Assembly: GCA_030005635.1 (NCBI GenBank)
Contig: JARUHP010000019.1
Coordinates: 17,784 to 81,783 of the forward strand
Origin: Deltaproteobacteria bacterium IMCC39146
Lineage (GTDB): Bacteria; Desulfobacterota; Desulfuromonadia; Desulfuromonadales; BM103
Reading direction: 5' to 3'
Length of the DNA: 64,000 nucleotides
In this document: piece after piece, positions 8,351-17,224 of the stretch
How positions within the stretch are numbered: position 1 is the stretch's first letter
Layout of the letters: each line of letters starts with the position of its first letter
The notes under the pieces: model-generated
What the model saw: the letters and a program-made list of their open reading frames with translations, nothing else
Told to the model about the DNA's origin: nothing
The model's database searches: none
Position numbers and translations under genes: made by a program

Positions 8351-8388
8351 GAAGGCCGCCCCTGAAATCAGGGGCGGCCTTCTTTTTA
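8351..8388. terminator. Rho-independent terminator
   Basis: The stem AAGGCCGCCCCTGA / TCAGGGGCGGCCTT is followed by CTTTTT on the plus strand. It ends the hpt/zinc-ribbon transcript and faces the convergent ferredoxin gene. Confidence 0.9.
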
Positions 8389-8406
8389 CGCGTATTACAG
8401 AGGTGC

Positions 8407-8577
8407 TTAGGGAGCTTCGATTGCGGCAACAGGACAGCTGTCAACACAAGCACCACAGTCTGTGCAAAGTGCTGCGTCAATTACATGCACGTCACCCTGC
8501 TCACTGATGGCGTCAACCGGGCAGGTGTCTGCGCAAGCGGCGCAATTGATACACTCGTCATTAATTGTGTAAGCCAT
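8407..8577 (-). CDS. 2[4Fe-4S] ferredoxin
   Basis: A 56-residue clostridial-type ferredoxin with two C-x2-C-x2-C-x3-C-P clusters (CINCAACADTCP and CTDCGACVDSCP). The start ATG at 8577 is preceded by GAGGAGG. The short, acidic, two-cluster form is typical of low-potential electron carriers. No partner oxidoreductase is adjacent; ackA is divergent. Confidence 0.95.
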   Translation of the reverse strand: MAYTINDECINCAACADTCPVDAISEQGDVHVIDAALCTDCGACVDSCPVAAIEAP

Positions 8578-8854
8578 GGAATATTCCTCCTCTTCGATAG
8601 ATTTATGGTTCACAAACTTTGAGGAGTTTACCGCAAGAAAATGATTCTGTCCAGAGCAAACAGACAGCGCTTATCCCTTAAAAAACTTGCAATTTACAAC
8701 CCCTTACATTACCCTCTCACAACACGTTTTACACCTGTAAACCATTATAAAAGCTGACTTAAAAAAAATTTAAGCGCGGCTAAAAAAACTCACATAAAAC
8801 ATCATTCTGTTTTTAGCCCTAAAATAATTCATACATTTCGAGGAGGAAAAACTT

Positions 8855-10120
8855 ATGGATATCCTGGCACTTAACTGCGGTAGTTCATCTGTCAAATACC
8901 AACTCTATGATTGGGAAAAGAAAGAAGTTATCGCTAAAGGCATGGTCGAGCGCGTCACAATAGGTGACTCCTACATCATTCACGAAGTCCCCGGCCGGGA
9001 GACCTATCGTGAAGAGTATGAGTGTCCCGACCATAAGGTCGCAATTCACCTGATCATCAAAATCCTGACTGACAAGGAATATGGTGTCGTTGAAGAAATA
9101 ACCCAGATCTCAGCAGTCGGCCACCGTGTTGTTCATGGCGGAGAGAAATTTACCTGCTCGGTAACAATAGACGATGCAGTTCTGGACACCATTAAAGCCG
9201 TTCAGCATCTCGCTCCTTTGCACAATCCACCTAACATTTCTGGTATCGAAGCGGCCCAGTCCGTTCTGCCTGACGTTCCGCATATTGCGATCTTCGACAC
9301 GGCCTTCCATCAGACCATGCCTGAACCAGCCTACACCTATCCCCTTCCCCACGAATGGTACAAGAAATATGGTGTCCGCCGTTACGGCTTTCACGGCACC
9401 AGCCATCTCTATGTTTCCAAGCGTGCCGCAGCCATGCTTGGTAAAGACCCGAAAGATTGCAATATCATCACTATGCACATCGGCAATGGTGTCTCCCATT
9501 CTGCCATTAAAAATGGCGTCTCTGTAGACACATCGATGGGTCTTACCCCTCTTGAAGGAGCGGTCATGGGAACCCGATGTGGTGATATTGACCCTGCGAT
9601 TCCGGCTTTTATCATGGAGCAGGAAGGCCTCACCCCCATGGAGATCGACAGCGTTCTGAACAAAAAGTCCGGTATTCTGGGAATCACCGGTCAGTACACT
9701 GACCGCCGTGATGTCATCGAAGGCGCCGAAGAAGGCGACAAGCGCTGCAAACTCGCACTTGATGTTGAAGCTTATCGATTGAAGAAATATATTGGGTCCT
9801 ACGCTGCGGCGATCGGTGGCATTGATGCTGTGGTTTTCACTGCCGGTGTCGGTGAAATGGGTACTCTGATTCGCGAGAAAGCTGTTGAGGGGCTCGAGTT
9901 CATGGGCATCATTCTCGACAAAGAGAAGAATCGCAACACCATGACCCGCAAGGCAGAGACCGTAATCACCACCCCGGACTCGCCGGTTAAAGTCTTCGTC
10001 ATCCCGACCGATGAGGAATTGGTTTTCACCGAGGACGTTGTCGCCATCCTTGAAGGAACCTACACGGATCACATGAACTTCAAGTACAGCTTTGCTTCTT
10101 CGGAGTTTCAACGTAAGTAA
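8855..10120 (+). CDS. ackA: Acetate kinase
   Basis: A 421-residue acetate kinase interconverting acetyl phosphate + ADP and acetate + ATP. Signature regions are LNCGSSSVKYQLY at the start, VGHRVVHGGE near 88, GFHGTSH near 178 and MGTRCGDIDP near 236. RBS GAGGAGG lies 8 bases upstream of ATG. Its partner pta lies 2.8 kb away on the opposite strand with a coiled-coil gene between, so the two are not an operon. The 277-base gap upstream is AT-rich and should hold the divergent promoters of ackA and the ferredoxin. Confidence 0.98.
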   Translation: MDILALNCGSSSVKYQLYDWEKKEVIAKGMVERVTIGDSYIIHEVPGRETYREEYECPDHKVAIHLIIKILTDKEYGVVEEITQISAVGHRVVHGGEKFTCSVTIDDAVLDTIKAVQHLAPLHNPPNISGIEAAQSVLPDVPHIAIFDTAFHQTMPEPAYTYPLPHEWYKKYGVRRYGFHGTSHLYVSKRAAAMLGKDPKDCNIITMHIGNGVSHSAIKNGVSVDTSMGLTPLEGAVMGTRCGDIDPAIPAFIMEQEGLTPMEIDSVLNKKSGILGITGQYTDRRDVIEGAEEGDKRCKLALDVEAYRLKKYIGSYAAAIGGIDAVVFTAGVGEMGTLIREKAVEGLEFMGIILDKEKNRNTMTRKAETVITTPDSPVKVFVIPTDEELVFTEDVVAILEGTYTDHMNFKYSFASSEFQRK

Positions 10121-10148
10121 AAGTTTGGTTTCCATCTTTTCAAAAAAA

Positions 10149-10186
10149 GTAAAGGCCAGGAATTTTCCTAGCCTTTACTTTTTCTT
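10149..10186. terminator. Bidirectional terminator
   Basis: The stem AGTAAAGGC...GCCTTTACT has T runs on both strands. It serves ackA (plus) and the coiled-coil gene (minus). Confidence 0.85.
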
Positions 10187-10215
10187 AGCACACTCGGTAG
10201 AACAGTTTCAATACG

Positions 10216-12666
10216 TCAATCAGATTCCAAACAATAGGTTCCCAAGGTACTCACAATATGCTCAGTTGACATCTCATCCATCTCAAAACCACTCTTACGG
10301 AGGAAGTCCAAACCTTCCTTGATCGCCTTTTGCAAAGAGGCTTCATCCTTAGGGCTCTTCGCCGGTATACAGATCAGAGTGTGTTTGTTCTGCTTCAGTC
10401 GATAGAGTAGATAAAGTTTCTTCTGCTTTCCCTGCTTCAGAACAACCATAAAAGCCATACAGTATTGTGAGGGATAACCCTCGATAGCCATCTGGACATT
10501 AAAGACGGTTTCCCATGCCTTGAAGACTTGACCTGTTGAGCGACAGGGCAAGCCCTGAAGACCCCAATCCGGGCGAAAGAAAGCACCTTTCTTGGGCGCG
10601 GGACGCACTTCATGAGGTAAGGGCTTGGAGGTCTTTGGCGACTTTTCATTCTCAACCGGAGCAGCCGACTCAACGGCACCCTGCCCTTTTTTCACGGTCA
10701 ATGCCTCTGCTAGCGAAACTTCCTGCTCAGCAAGTTTTTTTTCAACCGATGCAAGCTCTTTGGCCAGAGTCTTTTTAACAAGGGTCTCCCCTTCCAATTG
10801 AACCTCCAGAGATCGTAACCGTTCTTCCAGTTCCAGAACCCTGTCATCGTCCTGCTGCGCTGTGGAAGCCTTCCAGGAGCTCACTTCCAAACCACTATTT
10901 TCTGTCTCACGGACCATTTTTTCAAGAGAATCAATGATCTTATGAGACTCCAGAAGTTCATTGTACAGGGACTCCCTCGCAGCTTTCTCCTGGTCGAAGC
11001 GAAGAGTCAACGTCTTCATTTCCTGATCTAGAGCGGCAGAGGATTCAGGCTCAGCAGCCTCCGATCCGGACTTTAATTCTTCAGCGGCAGACTCAGCCTG
11101 TTTCAGAGGCTGTTCAAGCTCAGAGATACGACGATCAGCCTCTGAAGCGCCTTTCTCCAGACGTTTGCGGAGACTACGTTCCTGATCAAATTCTTCACGA
11201 AGGCTCTCGTTCATCTTGACCAGTTCGGCGCACCGACCTTCCATTTCTTGCATCTCGGCACGCTCAACTGTATTGGCCTGACTCAAGCTGTTTGCCTCTT
11301 CGAGACTCTTCTGTAAACCATCATGCTTTTCAAGAGCCAAAGAGAGTTCTTCTTTCAAATTCTCATTTTCCTGCCCCCATTCGGCACAGCGGTCTTCCAA
11401 CTCCTGGAGTTCGAGATGCTTGGCGGCATTGGCCTGCCCAAGGCTCTCAGCCTCCTCAAGCCTCTTCTGCAAAGCCTCTTGCTTTTCAACAGCAATCGAC
11501 AGGTCCTCTTTGAGGCTGTCCTTAAGAGTGATCGTCTCGTTAAGCTGTTCCTCTGCCTTGTCCAACTGGGCCTGCAAGTCGTCCGAGAGCTTAACGGCTT
11601 CACTGAAACCATCAGCCCTCTGCTCGGCGGTCTTAAGCTCTTGATCAAGAACCTTAATCCGGAGTTCTGCCTCTCGGCAGCTTTTATCAAGCTGCGTCGC
11701 TTCAGACTCCTGTTCTCCGAGCTGAGCAAAGGCCTCCTCTCGAAGGTCTTCAGATTCTTTAAGACCCTTCTGCAAAACAACAATCTGTTCATTGGTCGAT
11801 TTGACATCATCCACAAACTGTTTTTGCTTCTCCTGTTCTTCAACCAAGAGTTCTCGAGCAGAAACCAATTCAGCCTCTAGCTCTTTTATGCGTCCATTCA
11901 ATGCGACAACCTTGCGCTTCTGTTTCAAGACATCTGAGGACTGAGTCTCGACATCAACCAGAATCTCCTCGAGTTCCTGGATGCGTTTTTCCGCAGCAGC
12001 AGTAATGACCTCGCTGATTTCTTTTTCTGAGCGTTCCGAATCAGCTGTGTTTTCTGCTTCTTCCAGCCTGGCCGTAAGATCTTTAATCTGGGCCAGAAGT
12101 GTCGCCATCTCGTCAGTAGCCTCTTCTTCAGGAGAGAACAAAGCCACAAGAAGTTCTCGCAGTCCACCAGCCCGTTCCTGCAGGCGCTTTTCATTGCTCA
12201 GCTTGAGAGCAGCTCTTTTCCCCTGCGGACTTTCGGGCTTTACGTCACAGGTTGCCCGCAGGTCGGCAAGTATTCGTTGGTGCTCTGTTCGTTGCAGTTG
12301 TGCTTTGGCGGGAGAGGCAATTCCAGGGACATCGCGCAGAACAACTTCAAGCATGGCGGGACTGAGCTGAAGATTAACGTCTTCTAGCTGATAGCCAAGG
12401 TCAAGAAGGGCCTGGTGACCGTATTGCCACACAGAAGTTTTTCCTGTGCCAGCAACGGTAAAGACCATGGCCTTTTTCAGGCTTTTGTCATAGAAGGCGA
12501 TGCGACAGCGCTGTTCATCTTTATCCAGATAATCGCAAAGTGAGGCCTGTAGTTCATACTTTTTTTGATCTGGATTGCCAAAGGAAATGGCGAAAGTTGA
12601 GCGGCAGAGTTGTTGAATCTCTTTCGCTTCAGCTTCGATGAAACCATCATGTTCGTAGAGAAGCAT
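10216..12666 (-). CDS. Large coiled-coil protein of unknown function
   Basis: An 816-residue protein I do not recognise. The N-terminal domain (about 1-140) is globular and contains VAGTGKTSVW, which resembles a P-loop but lacks a preceding beta-strand/G-x4 context and any Walker B partner. Residues about 145-680 are almost continuous heptad coiled coil, rich in E, L, K, A and Q, with internal near-repeats (residues about 400-440 and 440-480 share EELSLALEKHDGLQKSLEEA-like stretches). A C-terminal globular domain (about 715-816, FFRPDWGLQGLPC...) follows a Pro/Lys linker. It has no signal peptide or membrane segment. Such a layout fits a cytoplasmic scaffold or chromosome/cell-structure protein. 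It is monocistronic, between ackA and pta, and lies 3' of an R1 repeat. Confidence 0.7.
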   Translation of the reverse strand: MLLYEHDGFIEAEAKEIQQLCRSTFAISFGNPDQKKYELQASLCDYLDKDEQRCRIAFYDKSLKKAMVFTVAGTGKTSVWQYGHQALLDLGYQLEDVNLQLSPAMLEVVLRDVPGIASPAKAQLQRTEHQRILADLRATCDVKPESPQGKRAALKLSNEKRLQERAGGLRELLVALFSPEEEATDEMATLLAQIKDLTARLEEAENTADSERSEKEISEVITAAAEKRIQELEEILVDVETQSSDVLKQKRKVVALNGRIKELEAELVSARELLVEEQEKQKQFVDDVKSTNEQIVVLQKGLKESEDLREEAFAQLGEQESEATQLDKSCREAELRIKVLDQELKTAEQRADGFSEAVKLSDDLQAQLDKAEEQLNETITLKDSLKEDLSIAVEKQEALQKRLEEAESLGQANAAKHLELQELEDRCAEWGQENENLKEELSLALEKHDGLQKSLEEANSLSQANTVERAEMQEMEGRCAELVKMNESLREEFDQERSLRKRLEKGASEADRRISELEQPLKQAESAAEELKSGSEAAEPESSAALDQEMKTLTLRFDQEKAARESLYNELLESHKIIDSLEKMVRETENSGLEVSSWKASTAQQDDDRVLELEERLRSLEVQLEGETLVKKTLAKELASVEKKLAEQEVSLAEALTVKKGQGAVESAAPVENEKSPKTSKPLPHEVRPAPKKGAFFRPDWGLQGLPCRSTGQVFKAWETVFNVQMAIEGYPSQYCMAFMVVLKQGKQKKLYLLYRLKQNKHTLICIPAKSPKDEASLQKAIKEGLDFLRKSGFEMDEMSTEHIVSTLGTYCLESD

Positions 12667-12774
12667 TCTTTCCCCCCGGAGACAGGTGCAAAGCCCTCTT
12701 CACAAAATGCCATAAGTTATGGGCTGATAGCAAGCTACCAACCCTTAATCTATAGCTAAACATTTATTATTTCA

Positions 12775-12942
12775 CTAGCAGCCTGTCGGACTTTCGGGGC
12801 TGAAGCGAAAATTCGGCCGTTTGAGAACAGATTTTGGCTCTTTTGAGAGCAATAGCCGTAGCTATTGGTCGAAAAGGAGCTGAAATATGGGCCAAAGAGA
12901 CGAATTTGCAGCCAGTTCATTGTAAGTCCGACAGGCTGCTAG
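12775..12942. repeat. R1 mobile repeat, copy 1 (supplies pta stop)
   Basis: A 168-bp element with inverted ends GCAGCCTGTCGGACT and its complement, flanked by CTA/TAG. The interior is imperfectly palindromic (ctattggtcg...agccaaaatc). Its right end gives the TAG stop of pta on the minus strand. The flanks fit insertion at CTAG with duplication of TA, as known for IS630-type transposases. Confidence 0.85.
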
Positions 12943-13940
12943 CCCTGCGCCTGCACTGCTGTGATCGCCGAGACCGAGACGATATCATCGACAGAGCAAC
13001 CTCGAGAAAGATCATTCACAGGTTTGGCCAGGCCTTGAACTATTGGGCCAACGGCTTCAGCACCGGCAACACGCTCGACCAGCTTATAACCAATATTACC
13101 GGCATCAAGGGTTGGGAAAATAAGGGTGTTGGCTTTGCCGGCAACAGCAGAGCCCGGGGCCTTCTTATCACCGACCTTGGCCAGCAAGGCTGCATCAAGC
13201 TGCAGTTCACCGTCAATCTGCAGGTTTGGGTCAAGCCCCTTGGCAATCTCGAGAGCTTCAAGAACCTTGTCACAATCTTCGTGGCTGGCGCTACCCTTGG
13301 TTGAGAAAGAGAGCATAGCGACACGGGCATCTACACCGAGGAAACTCTTACAGCTGCTCGCAGTGGAGATAGCAATCTCTGCCAAGGCCTGGGCGTTGGG
13401 GTTCGGATTCACCGCGCAGTCAGCGAAACACAAGACACCGTTCTCACCGAAATCAGGGTTCTTGGTTACCATCAGGAAGACGGAAGAGACTGTCTTCATA
13501 CCCGGAGCGGTACCGATGATCTGAAAGGCTGCACGTAGAACATCACCAGTGGTGTTATAGGCACCTGCAACCATTCCGCCGGCATCATCTTTACGGACCA
13601 TCATAGCACCAAAGAAGAGGTTGTCTTCTCCGGTCAGGCTTTCACGAGCCTGTTCTGCCGTCAGCCCCTTTTTCTCACGCAGCTTCACCAGCTCTGCGAC
13701 ATAACCATCGAGTTGCGCGGCATTCTTCGGATTGATCAATTCCACTCCGGCCAAAGAGACACCAAGCTCACCGGCTTTTGTTACAAGAGCAGCGGCGTCT
13801 CCAAGCAAAACGACTTTTGCCAAACCATCTTTGGTGATCATCTCTGCTGCCTGAATCATACGATCATCGTAACTTTCCGGAAGGACAACAGTCTGGAGAC
13901 TAGTGCGAGCTTTAGCTTTGATCTGGTCTACGAGATGCAT
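12939..13940 (-). CDS. pta: Phosphate acetyltransferase
   Basis: A 333-residue class-I (short) Pta converting acetyl-CoA + phosphate to acetyl phosphate. It has the PTA_PTB domain throughout, with VVLPESYDDRMIQAA near the start, GGMVAGAYNTTGDVLRAAFQ around 140 and the GPIVQGLAKPVNDLSRGC motif near 300. The start at 13940 is chosen for AAAGGAG upstream; a longer frame is possible but unlikely. The stop TAG lies in the end of an R1 element, yet the C-terminus (AITAVQAQG) is of normal length, so no function should be lost. Confidence 0.97.
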   Translation of the reverse strand: MHLVDQIKAKARTSLQTVVLPESYDDRMIQAAEMITKDGLAKVVLLGDAAALVTKAGELGVSLAGVELINPKNAAQLDGYVAELVKLREKKGLTAEQARESLTGEDNLFFGAMMVRKDDAGGMVAGAYNTTGDVLRAAFQIIGTAPGMKTVSSVFLMVTKNPDFGENGVLCFADCAVNPNPNAQALAEIAISTASSCKSFLGVDARVAMLSFSTKGSASHEDCDKVLEALEIAKGLDPNLQIDGELQLDAALLAKVGDKKAPGSAVAGKANTLIFPTLDAGNIGYKLVERVAGAEAVGPIVQGLAKPVNDLSRGCSVDDIVSVSAITAVQAQG

Positions 13941-14113
13941 ATTCTGCTCCTTTAAGGACAAAGATTGGCTTTATTAAAGATGAAAAATATACCGGATGGC
14001 TTCTGAGGCGTCAACTTCTTTCCCTGTCAGAAAGATATGATAATCTGCCTATTCCATGGTGGCAGAAACCTGTGCAAGTGTATTACAATAAGACGTTTGT
14101 TTACTGAGGGAAC

Positions 14114-15028
14114 ATGACGTCCGAACAAAGACAAAACCGAATCATTGCTGGGTTCATACTGCTTTCATTGTTGCTGCATCTGCTTTTGCTGCTGCTGCCC
14201 AAAGACAAGCTGTTCCGGGAAGAGGCCCCACCGGAACCGGTCTATGTCGAGGTACGTCCTCCCCAGCAACAGGAACGGGAACTCGACCTGCCGATTCGCA
14301 GGGAGCTAGAGAAACCTCGTGAGAAACCGGCCAAGCGTTTGGCCGAAAAGGATCAGGTCGTCGAAAAAGAGATGGCGCCCGAGGCTCAGGACACCGAAGA
14401 TCGCGAAAAAGTTGTACGTTCGCCGAAACCTGCTCCGAAGGTTCCCCCTAAAGAGCAAGCGAAGCCGCGTAAAGAAGTCGTCGAGAAAAAAACCGAACCT
14501 GAACTTGAGTTACCCTTTACGCCGGACGGATGGAGGCAGAAGCCTGAGAAGACGCAGGCCAGGGAAGTTCCCGACCTTAAGACCCTTTCACAGATTTCAC
14601 CTGCCACCCTGTCTAAAATTGAAAGTGACTGGCGGCACAAATACCGAGTCGATGTCGCACGAGGCGACACCGTATGGATGGACAGTCAGCAAGACTTACT
14701 CCACTCATTCATGCGGAGGTTCCGGACTAACATTTATAATGTTTGGAACTATCCGAGCTCTGCGGCCCAGAGACGTCAGCAAGGAGCCTGCCTGCTACGC
14801 ATCACCATAGATCGTCGGGGCAACGTCAGCAACGTGGAACTGCTCGAGAGTTCCGGGTATCGGATTCTGGACGATGAAGCGATAACGGCCGTCCGCCAGG
14901 GCGCCACCTACGGTCCCTTACCAAGAGCCTTCCCACATGAAGAACTGAAGATCATGGCCTTCTTCGATTACCGGCTCAACGGCAATGTCAACAGATCCTC
15001 CCGTCGCCGACCTGGGGCGATTTACTAA
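14114..15028 (+). CDS. TonB-like energy transducer
   Basis: A 304-residue protein with an N-terminal membrane anchor (residues about 10-30, leucine-rich), a Pro/Glu/Lys-rich periplasm-spanning stretch (about 38-145), and a C-terminal TonB domain (about 210-290; ACLLRITIDRRGNVSNVELL, then SGYRILDDEAITAVR). It should couple the proton motive force (through ExbB/ExbD, not in the window) to an outer-membrane receptor. No receptor gene is adjacent. The next gene is the DUF411 selenoprotein, 155 bases away with its own RBS. Confidence 0.88.
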   Translation: MTSEQRQNRIIAGFILLSLLLHLLLLLLPKDKLFREEAPPEPVYVEVRPPQQQERELDLPIRRELEKPREKPAKRLAEKDQVVEKEMAPEAQDTEDREKVVRSPKPAPKVPPKEQAKPRKEVVEKKTEPELELPFTPDGWRQKPEKTQAREVPDLKTLSQISPATLSKIESDWRHKYRVDVARGDTVWMDSQQDLLHSFMRRFRTNIYNVWNYPSSAAQRRQQGACLLRITIDRRGNVSNVELLESSGYRILDDEAITAVRQGATYGPLPRAFPHEELKIMAFFDYRLNGNVNRSSRRRPGAIY

Positions 15029-15183
15029 AGCACCAGGCAAGGGGGCTGTCCTTTGTCCGCCGACTTTGTCCGCCGACTTGATGTCTGATCACTGGATAGC
15101 CTATAGTTATATAAGGCAGTATTTCTGTTGTCTGAAACAAGTGTTAGCCTTCAAACATTCAAGCATGTGGAAAGGAGTCTGTA

Positions 15184-15651
15184 ATGACCCGTTTGCTCTC
15201 TATTTTTCTTTTGTCCTTCGCCCTGGCCTGTTTATTGGCGCCACTGTCGTTGGCAGAAGAGCAGGCTCAACAGCCTGCGATCAAGATATACAAAGCCCCT
15301 GGCTGAGGCTGCTGCGGCGGCTGGGGTAAACACCTTGAAGACGCAGGCTTTCGAGTGACCTCTCAGGATGCTCGTAACATCTCTGAGATCAAAGCCCGAT
15401 ACAGCGTCCCGGTGAAACTCCAGTCTTGCCATACAGCCATCGTTGATGGCTACGTATTGGAAGGACATGTACCAAAGACAGAAGTGCTTCGGTTGTTGCA
15501 GGAAAGACCTGATGTGATTGGTCTGAGCGTTCCGGGAATGCCGATCGGTTCTCCTGGCATGGAGATGCCCGGCAGAGAGGCTGAACCTTACGAGGTTTTG
15601 TCATTTGACAAACAAGGAGTCATTCAGGTTTACGGCACCTATCCGAAATAA
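15184..15651 (+). CDS. DUF411 family metal-binding protein read as a selenoprotein
   Basis: A 155-residue exported protein when the in-frame TGA at 15304-15306 is read as selenocysteine 41. A signal peptide (about 1-24, ending LSLA-EE) is followed by IKIYKAPG-U-GCCGGWGKHL. DUF411 proteins carry a C-x-C-C-x2-W motif at this place, so Sec replaces the first Cys. The rest also matches the family: SCHTAIVDGYVLEGHVP near 80, VPGMPIGSPGME near 120, and a C-terminal beta segment. RBS AAAGGAG precedes ATG 15184. The reading frame is open on both sides of TGA with one uninterrupted family match. Without the UGA reading, the annotated gene would start at 15355 and lack the signal peptide and metal site. 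DUF411 proteins are often linked to copper handling; a redox role is equally possible. Confidence 0.88.
15304..15306 (+). other. UGA selenocysteine codon in DUF411 protein
   Basis: TGA exactly at the first cysteine of the DUF411 metal-binding motif (G-U-G-C-C). GGGGT and ACCTT 20-35 bases downstream can pair around AAAC, which may be the tip of a SECIS hairpin; I judged this by eye only. Confidence 0.82.
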
Positions 15652-15702
15652 TCTTTACTTTTTGCGCTGCGTTTTGATTTAATTATCAACTCGTTAGAAA
15701 TG

Positions 15703-15736
15703 AAATGGCCGGTCTTCATCAGACCGGCCCTTTCAT
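15703..15736. terminator. Bidirectional terminator
   Basis: The stem GGCCGGTCT / AGACCGGCC has short A/T flanks, between the convergent DUF411 gene and gcvPB. Confidence 0.85.
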
Positions 15737-15763
15737 TGTTACATTGCATTCATCACACTTAAA

Positions 15764-17224
15764 TTACGTATCCTCTTGCCAACGCAACTTCGGCTTACGC
15801 GCGGCTTTCGTCTCATCAAGACGTCTCACTCGCGAACGAACCGGTGCCTGGAGAAGAAGTTCAGGGTTATCGCGAGCTTCACCGGCTATGGCGACCATGG
15901 CATCACAGAATTCGTCCAGCACTTCCTGGCTCTCCGTCTCGGTCGGCTCGATCATGATCGCGCCCTTCACCACCAGAGGGAAGTAGATGGTCGGGGGATG
16001 ATAGCCATAGTCGATCAGACGCTTTGCGACATCCAGGGTGTGGCAGCCGCCTTCAAGGTCTTTATCTGAGAAGACAACTTCATGAAGGGAACGGGTTGTG
16101 TACGGAAGGTCATAAACACCCTCCAGCCGGGCTCGCACATAGTTGGCGTTAAGAACCGCCATCTCGCTGGCGTGCTTCAAGCCTTCGCCACCCAAGCTGC
16201 GGATATAGGCATAAGCACGCAGCATAACGCCGACATTGCCATGAAACGCCAGCATGCGGCCAATGGAATCTGTCTTGGGCGTTTCAATCTGATATCTCTC
16301 GCCATCGAACTCGATGCCCGGACCAGGCAGATAGGGAATAAGCTCCTCGGTCACACCGACCGGACCGGCTCCCGGACCACCTCCACCGTGAGGAGTAGAG
16401 AAGGTCTTATGCAGATTGAAGTGCATCACATCAATGCCCATATCACCCGGGCGGGCAATGCCCATCAGCGCGTTGAGATTGGCGCCGTCACAATAAACCA
16501 GGCCACCACGTTCGTGGACCAGCTTGCAGATCTCCTCAATGTTGGTTTCAAAAAGACCGAGAGTGTTCGGATTGGTGACCATCAAAGCAGCCACACCATC
16601 ATCCATGTGCGCCTCAACCTCTTCCAGAGTCAGCACCCCGTCGGAAGCGATTGGCACAACATCATAGCCGGTCAATGATGCGGTCGCCGGGTTGGTGCCA
16701 TGAGCCGTATCAGGGATCAGAACCTTGCTGCGTTTGCTGCCACGGGCTTCGTGCCAGGCACGAATCACGAGCATCCCTGTCAGCTCGCCTTGAGCGCCTG
16801 CAGCCGGTTGCAAGGTCACCTTGGCAAAACCGGAGATTTCCGCCAGGTCACCCTGTAAACGATACATCAGCTCCAGAGTTCCCTGGGCCAGATGCGAAGG
16901 CGTTGCCGGATGGATACCGGCCAGACCCGGGATGCGGGCAACAACCTCGTTGACCTTGGGATTGTATTTCATAGTGCAGCTACCCAGAGGGTAGAAACCT
17001 GAGTCAACACCATAGTTCCAGGTCGACAGTCGGGTAAAGTGACGAACGACATCAACCTCGGAAAGCTCCGGGAAGCCGTTAATTTCTTCTCGGCAGAGAT
17101 TGCTCGGCAGTTCAGCAGTCGGCACGTCGAGCTTCGGCAGGCTGTAGCCTTTGCGACCCGGGTCAGAATGTTCGAAAAGCAGCTTTTCATTAAGGACGAG
17201 TCCACTGGTACCTACGATTGTCAT
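15764..17224 (-). CDS. gcvPB: Glycine dehydrogenase (decarboxylating) subunit 2
   Basis: A 486-residue PLP-binding half of the split glycine-cleavage P protein. The PLP lysine lies in HFNLHKTFSTPHGGGGPGAG near residue 260, the usual P-protein signature. It decarboxylates glycine and passes aminomethyl to lipoyl-GcvH. It overlaps gcvPA by four bases (ATGA), fitting stoichiometric production. It is last in the folD/metVF/gcv block. The C-terminal 35 residues are basic and poorly conserved. Confidence 0.97.
   Translation of the reverse strand: MTIVGTSGLVLNEKLLFEHSDPGRKGYSLPKLDVPTAELPSNLCREEINGFPELSEVDVVRHFTRLSTWNYGVDSGFYPLGSCTMKYNPKVNEVVARIPGLAGIHPATPSHLAQGTLELMYRLQGDLAEISGFAKVTLQPAAGAQGELTGMLVIRAWHEARGSKRSKVLIPDTAHGTNPATASLTGYDVVPIASDGVLTLEEVEAHMDDGVAALMVTNPNTLGLFETNIEEICKLVHERGGLVYCDGANLNALMGIARPGDMGIDVMHFNLHKTFSTPHGGGGPGAGPVGVTEELIPYLPGPGIEFDGERYQIETPKTDSIGRMLAFHGNVGVMLRAYAYIRSLGGEGLKHASEMAVLNANYVRARLEGVYDLPYTTRSLHEVVFSDKDLEGGCHTLDVAKRLIDYGYHPPTIYFPLVVKGAIMIEPTETESQEVLDEFCDAMVAIAGEARDNPELLLQAPVRSRVRRLDETKAARKPKLRWQEDT

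Noticed and set aside
12220..12480. A P-loop ATPase in the coiled-coil protein (VAGTGKTS)
   Set aside because: No Walker B or conserved ATPase context is visible in 816 residues, so the motif is treated as chance.
15304..15306. A nonsense mutation or frameshift pseudogene in the DUF411 gene
   Set aside because: The codon sits at the exact first Cys of the motif, both flanks are conserved in the same frame, and a Sec pathway gene is in the window. A random nonsense mutation at that one position is much less likely.
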